Made by a program: the position numbers and the translations under genes
Origin: an uncultured Ruminococcus sp.
Lineage (GTDB): Bacteria > Bacillota > Clostridia > Oscillospirales > Ruminococcaceae
Length of the DNA: 5,084 nucleotides
Direction of reading: 5' to 3'
Assembly (NCBI GenBank): GCA_945876155.1
Contig: CAMCMW010000157.1
Coordinates: 1 to 5,084, forward strand
Notes under the pieces: generated by a model
The model's database searches: none
Told to the model about the DNA's origin: nothing
Seen by the model: the letters and a program-made list of their open reading frames with translations, nothing else
Part shown: positions 1-5,055 of the stretch, piece by piece
Layout of the letters: each line of letters begins with the position of its first letter
How positions within the stretch are numbered: position 1 is the stretch's first letter

Positions 1-773
1 CGCTGAACTGGTACATAGCAAGATACAGGTCGGAGGCTAAGTCCGAAGTGGCTGCAATGACGACGGTAAAGCCGGTAACAACAGTCAGAAAAACAACTAC
101 AAAGGTCACTACCACTACCAAAAAAACTACAACGACAACAACGACAAAATCCCGTTACAAGGGCATAGACGTTTCAAGATTCCAGGGTACAATCGACTGG
201 ACTAAGGTAAAAAAAGCCGGAATCGAGTTTGTAATGATAAGAGCCGGCTACGGAAAGTATGCCGACCAGGTTGACGCAAACTTCAAGACCAATATTGCCG
301 GCGCACAGAAAGCTGGTATAGACTGCGGCGTTTACTGGTACAGCTACGCTCTGAACACCTCTGACGCTCTCGCCGAGGCAAAGACCTGCTACAATACAAT
401 AAAGGGCTATAAGCTCAGCTATCCTGTGGCATTTGATATTGAGGAAAGCAGTCAGATGGCGCTGACCACTACTCAGGTTTCCAACATCACAAAGGTTTTC
501 TGCGAATATCTCGAAAGCCAGAACTACTACGTTTCAGTATACAGCTTTGCAAGTATGCTCAAAGACAAGATGAACAGCAGCGTACTTACAAGCTATGATA
601 TCTGGGTGGCTCACATTAATGTTTCTGCACCTAACTACAGCGGAAATTACGGTATGTGGCAGTACAGCCATACAGGAAGTGTAAACGGTATCAGCGGCAA
701 CGTTGACCTTGATTACAGCTATAAATATTATCCGGCAATCATGAAGAATAAAAAGCTTAACGGATATACATAA
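1..773 (+). CDS. GH25 family lysozyme (N-acetylmuramidase), 5'-partial, with Thr-rich linker
   Basis: Probable secreted cell-wall hydrolase that cleaves the beta-1,4 bond between MurNAc and GlcNAc in peptidoglycan. The frame is already open at base 3 (reading LNWYIARYRSEAKSE before the GTG at 48) with no stop, so the real start lies left of the window and the GTG is probably an internal valine. After a Lys/Thr-rich linker (bases 90-149) comes a complete-looking GH25 domain: GIDVSRFQG with its Asp at 168-170, a VMIRAGYG strand, GVYWYSYA, the catalytic-type FDIE motif (Asp at 435-437, Glu at 441-443), DIWVAH, MWQYS, and a C-terminal NVDLDYS motif. These match the family's DxE active site and its C-terminal Asp. 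No cell-wall-binding repeats follow the domain, so any anchor or signal peptide must be in the missing N-terminus. Autolysin, spore-cortex or bacteriolytic roles are all possible. The family call is firm; the role is inferred. Confidence 0.93.
   Translation, partial: LNWYIARYRSEAKSEVAAMTTVKPVTTVRKTTTKVTTTTKKTTTTTTTKSRYKGIDVSRFQGTIDWTKVKKAGIEFVMIRAGYGKYADQVDANFKTNIAGAQKAGIDCGVYWYSYALNTSDALAEAKTCYNTIKGYKLSYPVAFDIEESSQMALTTTQVSNITKVFCEYLESQNYYVSVYSFASMLKDKMNSSVLTSYDIWVAHINVSAPNYSGNYGMWQYSHTGSVNGISGNVDLDYSYKYYPAIMKNKKLNGYT
90..149 (+). repeat. Low-complexity Lys/Thr linker-coding stretch
   Basis: About 20 codons, nearly all Thr (ACA, ACT, ACC, ACG in mixed order) with interspersed Lys, sit directly upstream of the GH25 domain. 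The mixed codons argue against recent simple slippage of a single trinucleotide. Such linkers in secreted ruminococcal enzymes are thought to be flexible and extended, and may be O-glycosylated; that last point is inference. Confidence 0.7.
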
Positions 774-780
774 ACTTATG

Positions 781-818
781 AGGGTACTGATTTTTGCCAG
801 TACCCTTGTTTCTGTTTT
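781..818 (+). terminator. Rho-independent terminator of the GH25 gene
   Basis: A perfect 9-bp stem, AGGGTACTG (781-789) with CAGTACCCT (798-806), encloses an 8-nt loop and is followed by the T-rich tract TGTTTCTGTTTT. It begins 8 bases after the GH25 stop codon, as expected for a transcript end. Its T-tract runs into the palindromic element that starts at about 815. Confidence 0.85.
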
Positions 819-951
819 ATAGTGAACGCAAAAAAATTTTGCTTTTCACTATAATAATTTATTTTATAGCCTTGCACATCCGCTTACTTCGTAAGCTCCG
901 TGCATATCGGCTGATAGTAAACTAAAAAAATATTTTTCGTTTACTATAAAA
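815..951. mobile_element. MITE-like palindromic element with nested hairpins
   Basis: The ends are near-perfect inverted repeats: TTTTATAGTGAAC (815-827) against GTTTACTATAAAA (939-951), 12 of 13 matching, with weaker similarity extending to about 38 bp. Each end is also a palindrome: 818-826 pairs with 845-853 (plus GCAAAA 828-833 with TTTTGC 837-842), and 914-922 pairs with 939-947. Between them is a third stem-loop, GCTTAC (882-887) with GTAAGC (891-896), enclosed by TGCAC (873-877) with GTGCA (900-904) and by GCC (869-871) with GGC (909-911). It has no coding potential. The TA at each outer boundary would fit a TA target duplication of the IS630/Tc1-mariner type, but that is inference. 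It could instead be a REP-like repeat or a structured RNA leader for the gene at 984. A perfect TATAAT at 850-855 has no matching -35. The structure is certain; mobility is not shown. Confidence 0.6.
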
Positions 952-983
952 TGCAAAAAATTATATTTAATGGGGGTTTTTAA

Positions 984-1619
984 ATGAGTAAATTTTGTAT
1001 GCAGTGCGGAGCGCAGATGGACGACAACGCTGAAATCTGTTCATCATGCGGTGCGGCACAGACAAATGCACCGGACGGAGCAGCTGTTTCAGCAGGTGAG
1101 ACTAAAAAATCATCAATGGCACCTCTGATTGCGGCGGCAGCAGTAGTTGTAGTTATTCTTCTTCTGATCCTGAAAGCACTTTTCGGCGGCAGTTACAAAG
1201 AACCAATCGACAATATGTGTAAGGCAATGGAAACAGGAAAGGGAAAATACCTTTACAAGTGTATGCCGGAATTCCTTTTTGAAGAGCAGTTTGAGGATAT
1301 GAAAAAGAGCGAAATCATCGACGAGCTTGATGAAGAGGCTGAAGATGCTCTTGACAGTATGGAAGATAAATACGGTGATGATGTAAAGGTTTCTTACAAG
1401 ATCAAGGACAAGGAAAAGATTGACAAGGACGACCTTGAAGATCTGGAAGAAACTCTTGAAGACGTATATGATTCAAAAATCAAGATAAGAAAAGGCTATG
1501 AGGTCGAGGTTAAACTCAAAATCAAGGGCGACGATGACAGCGACAGTGAGACAGCAACTGTCAAAGTATATAAGATAAACGGTGACTGGTGCTTTATAGG
1601 TCTCGGCAGCTTTTTTTAA
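984..1619 (+). CDS. Zinc-ribbon, single-pass membrane protein (paralog 1), function unknown
   Basis: A 211-residue protein with no recognised specific function. An N-terminal zinc ribbon has two CxxC knuckles (Cys5, Cys8, Cys19, Cys22; FCMQCGA and ICSSCGA), of the short zinc-ribbon type found at the N-terminus of many Firmicute membrane proteins. A 20-residue Ala/Gly/Ser-rich linker leads to one hydrophobic helix (about 46-67). The rest, about 68-211, is a very acidic/lysine-rich domain beginning YKEPIDNMCKAMETGKGKYL and ending in a predicted beta-rich part around GDWCFIG. This layout recalls membrane-anchored DUF4878/NTF2-like lipoproteins and stress proteins, but that is only a resemblance. 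The positively flanked helix and the reduced-zinc need suggest ribbon inside, acidic domain outside. The start is supported by GGGGG at 972-976, 7 nt before the ATG. No convincing promoter was found; the palindromic element fills most of the upstream gap. The gene next downstream is its paralog. Confidence 0.88.
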   Translation: MSKFCMQCGAQMDDNAEICSSCGAAQTNAPDGAAVSAGETKKSSMAPLIAAAAVVVVILLLILKALFGGSYKEPIDNMCKAMETGKGKYLYKCMPEFLFEEQFEDMKKSEIIDELDEEAEDALDSMEDKYGDDVKVSYKIKDKEKIDKDDLEDLEETLEDVYDSKIKIRKGYEVEVKLKIKGDDDSDSETATVKVYKINGDWCFIGLGSFF

Positions 1620-1632
1620 TTAAATAATACAT

Positions 1633-1659
1633 AAACCTATGGGTTTTTCCCATAGGTTT
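1633..1659 (+). terminator. Perfect 11-bp stem-loop between the zinc-ribbon paralogs
   Basis: AAACCTATGGG (1633-1643) pairs perfectly with CCCATAGGTTT (1649-1659) around a TTTTT loop, 13 bases after the stop of the first paralog. The following bases (CTTAGTACAGGG) give no real T-tract, so it may be a leaky terminator, an mRNA 3'-end stabiliser or a processing site, not a full stop. The second paralog has no obvious promoter in the short remaining gap, which suggests that some transcription passes through. Confidence 0.6.
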
Positions 1660-1681
1660 CTTAGTACAGGGGGAAGAAAAA

Positions 1682-2287
1682 ATGAGTAAATTCTGTTCAC
1701 AGTGCGGTGCAATGCTGGAGGACAGTGACAATATCTGCACATCATGCGGTGCGCCTCAGAAAAAAGTTGTATCAGCAGCGTCAAAAAAAGCGTATGCCGC
1801 TGTTGGTGCTGTAATAGTTGGCGTTGCAGTCATAATTTTTCGTACATTCCTGATTTTCTATCCGGGGGACTATAAAGAACCCGTTGAGAATTTGTTAAAG
1901 GCAGCCGAAACCGGAAAGGGAAAATATCTGTGTGAGGCGTGTGCTGATTTCATGGTCGATACCAGTTCTGAAATTGATTCATACTATGCAGACGCAGAAG
2001 AAATCAACGAATTGCTGGAGTACGAATTTGGTGACGATTTAAGCATTGATTACAAGTTCAAGAGCAAGAAAAGACTGAAAGAAGCGTCAATACCAGTAAG
2101 ACTGTACGGCGAAATTGCTCCGAAAGCAGATTCAATGTCCGGGTATGAGGTAAAGGTGAAGGTCACTGTCAAGGGTGATGACAAGGAAAAATCTCAGACT
2201 ATGGAATTTGAGGTGCTTGAATACAGGAGTAACTGGTGCATAATCAACATGGGAGACGCTCTTAAAGAACTTAAAAGTATCATATAG
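1682..2287 (+). CDS. Zinc-ribbon, single-pass membrane protein (paralog 2), function unknown
   Basis: A 201-residue paralog of the preceding gene with the same plan: zinc ribbon with Cys5, Cys8, Cys19 and Cys22 (FCSQCGA, ICTSCGA), a short basic linker, one transmembrane helix at about 39-60, and an extracytoplasmic domain. The two share MSKFC-QCGA, DYKEPVENLLKAAETGKGKYL (SYKEPIDNMCKAMETGKGKYL in the first), GYEVKVKVTVKGDD and an NWC motif near the C-terminus. The linker is much shorter and the middle of the domain has diverged, so the duplication is old and not a recent copy. Ectodomain cysteines are 84, 87 and 186. A good Shine-Dalgarno site (GGGGGAAG, 1669-1676) precedes the ATG. It lies 62 nt from the first paralog and is probably co-expressed with it. 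The function cannot be named; a surface sensor, an envelope-stress protein or a scaffold are all open. Confidence 0.87.
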   Translation: MSKFCSQCGAMLEDSDNICTSCGAPQKKVVSAASKKAYAAVGAVIVGVAVIIFRTFLIFYPGDYKEPVENLLKAAETGKGKYLCEACADFMVDTSSEIDSYYADAEEINELLEYEFGDDLSIDYKFKSKKRLKEASIPVRLYGEIAPKADSMSGYEVKVKVTVKGDDKEKSQTMEFEVLEYRSNWCIINMGDALKELKSII

Positions 2288-2294
2288 CAAAATT

Positions 2295-2324
2295 ATGGGA
2301 CACCTTTGCGGGCGTCCCATTTTT
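2295..2324. terminator. Probable bidirectional terminator between convergent genes
   Basis: ATGGGAC (2295-2301) pairs with GTCCCAT (2314-2320); after one A-C mismatch, CC (2303-2304) can pair with GG (2311-2312), closing a 6-nt loop. On the plus strand TTTTT follows (2320-2324). On the minus strand the stem is followed by AATTTTGC. It fills the 36-bp gap between the stop of the second zinc-ribbon gene and the stop of dpaB, so it most likely ends both transcripts. Confidence 0.78.
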
Positions 2325-2905
2325 CAGCATAGTATCGGCTGGAGCTGTATTCCGTCAAGAGCCGCAGAAATAGTTTCCTCCAGCCTTGAAAAATCGCAGA
2401 TTGCAGAAGTGGGTTTATTTACCTTGTCGTCCTGATAAATCGGGACGAAGTAGTAATTTTTCATGTTCATAAGCATACCGATATTTTTCATGGAACCGGC
2501 AAGGGAATCGTTTGACGCAAGAGCAATAACAACCGGCTTTTTGTTTCTGAGGTGTGACTTCACCGCCATAGTTGCCGGACTGTCAGTAATACTTGCCGCA
2601 AGCTTTGCGCAGGTGTTTCCGGTGCAGGGACAGACAACAAGTATATCCGTCAGATTTTTAGGACCGATAGGTTCTGCATCTTCGATTCGTGTAATCACCT
2701 TTCTTCCGCAGATATCCTCAAGCTTTTTTATGTTATCATGCGCTGTGCCGAACCTTGAATCTATCGAGGCGGCATTGTATGACATTACCGGTATCAGGTC
2801 AGCACCGCTTTTTTTCAGAGCCTGTGCCTGCAAAAAGCTTTTATTGAATGTACAAAATGAACCGGTCATAACATAACCGATTCTGATCTCTGAAAGATCA
2901 GCCAT
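2324..2905 (-). CDS. dpaB: Dipicolinate synthase subunit B (SpoVFB/DpaB), flavoprotein family
   Basis: The B subunit of dipicolinate synthase, which with DpaA makes dipicolinic acid (DPA), the spore-core calcium chelator, from the lysine-pathway intermediate dihydrodipicolinate in the mother cell. The 193-residue length is close to that of B. subtilis SpoVFB (about 200). Recognisable family segments, in order, are RIGYVMTGSFCTF (8-20, flavoprotein-type N-terminus), RFG (51-53), AEPIGPK (77-83), CPCTGN (92-97), TDSP (107-110), SND (131-133), QDDKVNKPTS (158-167) and a C-terminal LQPIL. The B. subtilis protein has the same blocks, including TGNS, TDSP and LQPIL. The ATG overlaps the end of dpaA by 8 bp, and its ribosome-binding site (AGGAG, 8 nt upstream) lies within the last dpaA codons, indicating translational coupling. 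Only dpaA and dpaB are present; the asd-dapG-dapA genes that follow them in B. subtilis are absent. Confidence 0.95.
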   Translation of the reverse strand: MADLSEIRIGYVMTGSFCTFNKSFLQAQALKKSGADLIPVMSYNAASIDSRFGTAHDNIKKLEDICGRKVITRIEDAEPIGPKNLTDILVVCPCTGNTCAKLAASITDSPATMAVKSHLRNKKPVVIALASNDSLAGSMKNIGMLMNMKNYYFVPIYQDDKVNKPTSAICDFSRLEETISAALDGIQLQPILC

Positions 2906-3782
2906 CTGTATATCTCCTCTCTTTAAGGATATTGAGAATAGTAGAGGCTATTATTTCTCCCGAACTTATTGGTGCAACCTTTCCCGGCAGAGAAAGTGCC
3001 CAGACCACTTTAAGACCCAGTTTTCCGGCAACGTCAAAGTCAACACCGCCGGGTTTGGACGCAAGGTCGATAATCAGGGTTTCGGTACCTGCATTTCTAA
3101 GTATTTCTTCATTAAGTATGACTGCCGGAACAGTGTTGAACACAAGTGTGAAATCCCCGATTTTATCCTTCAGCATTGAGGTGTGGAGAGTACGGCAGCC
3201 GTTAATTTCAGCCCATGCGAGGTCGGAATATTTTCTCGCAGTAACCGTCACCTCTGCCCCCATTGCGACGAGTATTTTCACCAGTACTTTGGAAATTCTT
3301 CCGTAGCCGGTCACAAGGACTTTCTGTCTGAAAATTGTGGTGGCAAGTTCCTCCATAGCAATCTGGACTGCACCCTCCGCTGTTGGCACGGCATTCAGTA
3401 CGCTTAGTTCCTCACGGTCGAAATAATCAATTGCCTCTATAGAATATTTATCGAAAATCTTCATGGTTTTTGCGTCAATTCTACCGCCCAAAACCACTCC
3501 GTTATCCTTTAAAACTGAAAAAAGGCTTGTCATAGGAATATTGTTTTTGCAAAAGGGGGTGTTTACAAATACACCGTTTTGTGATGCCGGCAGAGGAAGA
3601 ATAATTATGTCAGCTTTTTCCGGCATATCAAGGGTACAGCCTACTGGTGTCACGTTTTCCGGCAGTGAGATATTACCGTCAAATCCGGCGGCGTATACCT
3701 TGTAATCCTCAGCAAGTGAGGCGGCTGTGTAGACCTGCCGTAAATCTCCTCCGACAACAAGAAATGTAATATCATTATTCAT
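2898..3782 (-). CDS. dpaA: Dipicolinate synthase subunit A (SpoVFA/DpaA)
   Basis: The NAD(P)-binding subunit of dipicolinate synthase, catalysing the oxidation step that forms DPA during late sporulation. Read from the chosen start it is 294 residues, close to the roughly 297 of B. subtilis SpoVFA. Visible landmarks are VVGGDLRQ (9-16), the conserved NAVPTAEGA (130-138; NSIPTVEGT in B. subtilis), a Rossmann-type VLVTGYGRIS (155-164, GxGxxS instead of the more usual GxGxxG), NTVPAVILN (216-224), DLASKPGG (239-246) and LPGKVAP (265-271). A longer frame begins at an ATG at 3800, but that codon has no Shine-Dalgarno sequence and would give a leader of only about 10 nt from the predicted sigma-K promoter. 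The ATG at 3782 has GAGGG 6 nt upstream and starts in register with the family. It is first in a two-gene operon with dpaB. Confidence 0.95.
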   Translation of the reverse strand: MNNDITFLVVGGDLRQVYTAASLAEDYKVYAAGFDGNISLPENVTPVGCTLDMPEKADIIILPLPASQNGVFVNTPFCKNNIPMTSLFSVLKDNGVVLGGRIDAKTMKIFDKYSIEAIDYFDREELSVLNAVPTAEGAVQIAMEELATTIFRQKVLVTGYGRISKVLVKILVAMGAEVTVTARKYSDLAWAEINGCRTLHTSMLKDKIGDFTLVFNTVPAVILNEEILRNAGTETLIIDLASKPGGVDFDVAGKLGLKVVWALSLPGKVAPISSGEIIASTILNILKERRYTDG

Positions 3783-3788
3783 AACAAG

Positions 3789-3793
3789 CCCTC
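3789..3793 (-). promoter_or_regulatory. Ribosome-binding site that fixes the dpaA start
   Basis: On the minus strand GAGGG lies 6 nt before the ATG at 3782. The in-frame ATG at 3800 is preceded only by AT-rich sequence with no anti-SD match, and GAGGG would then fall inside codons 3 and 4. The shorter DpaA is therefore preferred. Confidence 0.75.
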
Positions 3794-3816
3794 GTTTCAT
3801 ATAAGATTTTCTTTTA

Positions 3817-3845
3817 TATATTATGTTTTACTCTGAGGAACTGTG
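3817..3845 (-). promoter_or_regulatory. Predicted sigma-K promoter of dpaA-dpaB
   Basis: On the minus strand CACA (3845-3842) is followed after 16 nt by CATAATATA (3825-3817). This agrees at every fixed position with the published Bacillus sigma-K consensus (mACm, 16-17 nt, CATAnnnTA). Fit to sigma-E (CATACAnT in the -10 region) is poorer. It sits immediately upstream of dpaA and would give a leader of roughly 28 nt. Sigma-K control of the dpaA-dpaB (spoVF) operon is established in B. subtilis. The region is AT-rich, so a chance match is possible. Confidence 0.65.
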
Positions 3846-3877
3846 AATAAAAATAACGGGCAACCAATGGTCACCCG
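3846..3877 (-). terminator. Rho-independent terminator of the pflA transcript
   Basis: Read on the minus strand, CGGGTGACC and GGTTGCCCG (within 3877-3857) form a 9-bp stem with an ATT loop, followed by TTATTTTTATT. Two of the pairs are G-T wobbles that exist only in the minus-strand RNA; on the plus strand they become A-C mismatches. The hairpin is therefore oriented for pflA, whose stop lies 10 nt before it. Its T-tract abuts the -35 element of the dpaA promoter. Confidence 0.82.
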
Positions 3878-3887
3878 AAAAATTGAA

Positions 3888-4622
3888 TTATTTCTTTATC
3901 CCCAGTATTTCCTCCGCCTTTTTTACTTCCTCCTCAGTAGGAGTACGCACACCGTCAAGGGGATAAGGAATACCAAGCTTTTCCCATTTGAACATTCCCA
4001 GCGTATGATAGGGAAGTATCTCAACACGCTCTACGCCATTAAGCGTATCAATAAACCTTTTCATTTCAATCAGTCCGCTTTCATCATCTGTAACACCCGG
4101 CACAAGGACGTGTCTTATCCACATAGGCTTGTTATTATCCGAAAGCCATTGAGCCATTTTCAGCACATTTTCATTACCGAAACCAGTCAGGTCGTGGTGA
4201 AGATTACCGTCCATTTCTTTCAGGTCAAGCATTACAAGGTCGGTATACTCCATTAGCGCTTTGAACTTTTCAAGCCATTCATCGTTTTCCGAAAAGGGCT
4301 GTCCGGCGGTGTCAAGAACGGTATTTATGTTTTTTTGCTTTGCAAGTCTGAAAAACTCCGTCACAAATTCGATTTGCAGAAGAGGTTCTCCGCCGCTGAC
4401 TGTAATACCGCCGTTTTGTTTCCAGTAGTTTTTGTAGCGGTATGCCTTTTTGAAAAGTTCATCTGCTGTGTATTCCTCACTGCCCTCTGCCGACCATGTT
4501 TCAGGGTTATGGCAGAATTTACAGCGCATTTTACACCCCTGCAGAAAAACCACATATCTCACCCCCGGACCGTCAACCAGTCCGAAACTTTCAAGGGAAT
4601 GAACATAACCTTTAACTGACAT
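3888..4622 (-). CDS. pflA: Pyruvate formate-lyase activating enzyme (radical SAM)
   Basis: A cytoplasmic radical-SAM activase that uses a [4Fe-4S] cluster and S-adenosylmethionine to make the glycyl radical on pyruvate formate-lyase, enabling anaerobic cleavage of pyruvate plus CoA to acetyl-CoA and formate. The 244-residue length matches E. coli PflA (246). Key segments are MSVKGYVHSLESFGLVDGPG (1-20), the cluster motif CKMRCKFC (Cys30, Cys34, Cys37), SGGEPLLQ (76-83), DTAG (104-107), TDLVMLDLK (127-135), WIRHVLVPG (168-176) and LPYHTLG (203-209), all of which have direct counterparts in E. coli PflA. The specificity call (PFL rather than another glycyl-radical enzyme) rests on this full-length likeness and the absence of the extra ferredoxin domain seen in many other activases. 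The start has AAAGGA 8 nt upstream. It is the second gene of a short operon with the upstream membrane protein; pflB, its usual neighbour, is not in the window. Confidence 0.96.
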   Translation of the reverse strand: MSVKGYVHSLESFGLVDGPGVRYVVFLQGCKMRCKFCHNPETWSAEGSEEYTADELFKKAYRYKNYWKQNGGITVSGGEPLLQIEFVTEFFRLAKQKNINTVLDTAGQPFSENDEWLEKFKALMEYTDLVMLDLKEMDGNLHHDLTGFGNENVLKMAQWLSDNNKPMWIRHVLVPGVTDDESGLIEMKRFIDTLNGVERVEILPYHTLGMFKWEKLGIPYPLDGVRTPTEEEVKKAEEILGIKK

Positions 4623-4635
4623 AAATTTATTCCTT

Positions 4636-4974
4636 TCATTTGTCTTTATTCTTCTTTTGTATACTTACCGTTGAAACTATTCCATAGATGAAAACTGCGG
4701 CAAGCAAAACGTATTCTATAATCAGAAAAATCAATCTTTTAGTAATAAGATTCAGTCCCACTGAAAGAAAAACTAAAAACAAAAACAGCAGTACAATTGC
4801 AGACTGGCGGTAATACGGTTTCTTATTCATTTTACTGCGCTCATCTTTCGACGCATAAAACCAGGCATTATTTAACAGTATCCCCTTTTCCATAAACTGC
4901 ATAACAGAAAAAATCAGCGAAGCTGCGGCACATACAAACATTATAACTGTTAATATTATCTCTGATGTTTTCAT
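4636..4974 (-). CDS. Small three-helix membrane protein, DUF3784-like
   Basis: A 112-residue integral membrane protein of unknown function. Three hydrophobic helices lie at about 5-27, 58-77 and 81-103, with a polar loop between the first two (MEKGILLNNAWFYASKDERSKMNKK) and a lysine-rich C-terminal tail. The loop, with a KG pair, an aromatic-containing turn and a KxExxKxxKK run after the first helix, resembles the DUF3784 family of small Firmicute membrane proteins; I recognise this by eye and it is not certain. The start is well supported by GAGGTG 7 nt before the ATG. Its stop TGA merges with the AAAGGA ribosome-binding site of pflA, whose ATG is 13 nt downstream, so the two are almost certainly co-transcribed. 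That does not prove a shared function. Confidence 0.8.
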   Translation of the reverse strand: MKTSEIILTVIMFVCAAASLIFSVMQFMEKGILLNNAWFYASKDERSKMNKKPYYRQSAIVLLFLFLVFLSVGLNLITKRLIFLIIEYVLLAAVFIYGIVSTVSIQKKNKDK

Positions 4975-5024
4975 ATAAATTCACCTCAAAATACATTCAT
5001 TTTTGCAGAACGCCGTATATGACA

Positions 5025-5055
5025 AATCAGAAGTTGTGTTTCTGATTATTCAGAA
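5025..5055 (-). other. Mutually exclusive hairpins upstream of the membrane protein-pflA operon
   Basis: TCAGAA occurs at 5027-5032 and again at 5050-5055, with the complementary TTCTGA at 5040-5045 between them. The central arm can pair with the left copy (8-bp AATCAGAA/TTCTGATT stem, 7-nt loop) or the right copy (6-bp stem, 4-nt loop), but not both. Neither stem is followed by a strong T-tract on the minus strand. A weak possible sigma-A promoter (TTAAAA at 5073-5068, 17 nt, AATAAT at 5050-5045) overlaps it, in which case only part would be transcribed. It could be a regulator site, a switch, or the terminator region of a gene beyond the right edge. Confidence 0.35.

Noticed and set aside
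815..951. CRISPR repeats or a tRNA-like fold
   Set aside because: There are only two arms, in inverted orientation, with no spacer periodicity, and the central stem does not form a cloverleaf.
850..967. Promoter for the first zinc-ribbon gene (TATAAT at 850-855, TATAAA at 945-950, or TTTACT/TATATT at 940-967)
   Set aside because: The first two lack a -35 at a workable distance; the third would start transcription within the ribosome-binding site. In this AT-rich palindromic DNA such matches are expected by chance.
984..2287. Toxin-antitoxin or anti-sigma pair reading of the two small membrane genes
   Set aside because: They are clear paralogs with the same zinc-ribbon/TM layout, not two different partners, and no DNA-binding domain is present.
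2132..2320. 62-codon minus-strand open frame
   Set aside because: It overlaps the end of the second zinc-ribbon gene and the terminator hairpin; no family likeness and no ribosome site.
2463..2876. 137-codon plus-strand open frame opposite dpaB
   Set aside because: It lies wholly within dpaB on the other strand, has no Shine-Dalgarno site, and reads as the antisense of conserved DpaB blocks.
2932..3705. Three plus-strand open frames within dpaA (2932-3306, 3183-3407, 3463-3705)
   Set aside because: All are antisense to the well-conserved dpaA, overlap each other in different frames, and show no motifs.
3843..4619. Plus-strand frames 3843-4256 and 4335-4619 and minus-strand frame 4361-4555
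   Set aside because: They are shadows of pflA; the first also runs through the pflA terminator and starts in the dpaA promoter.
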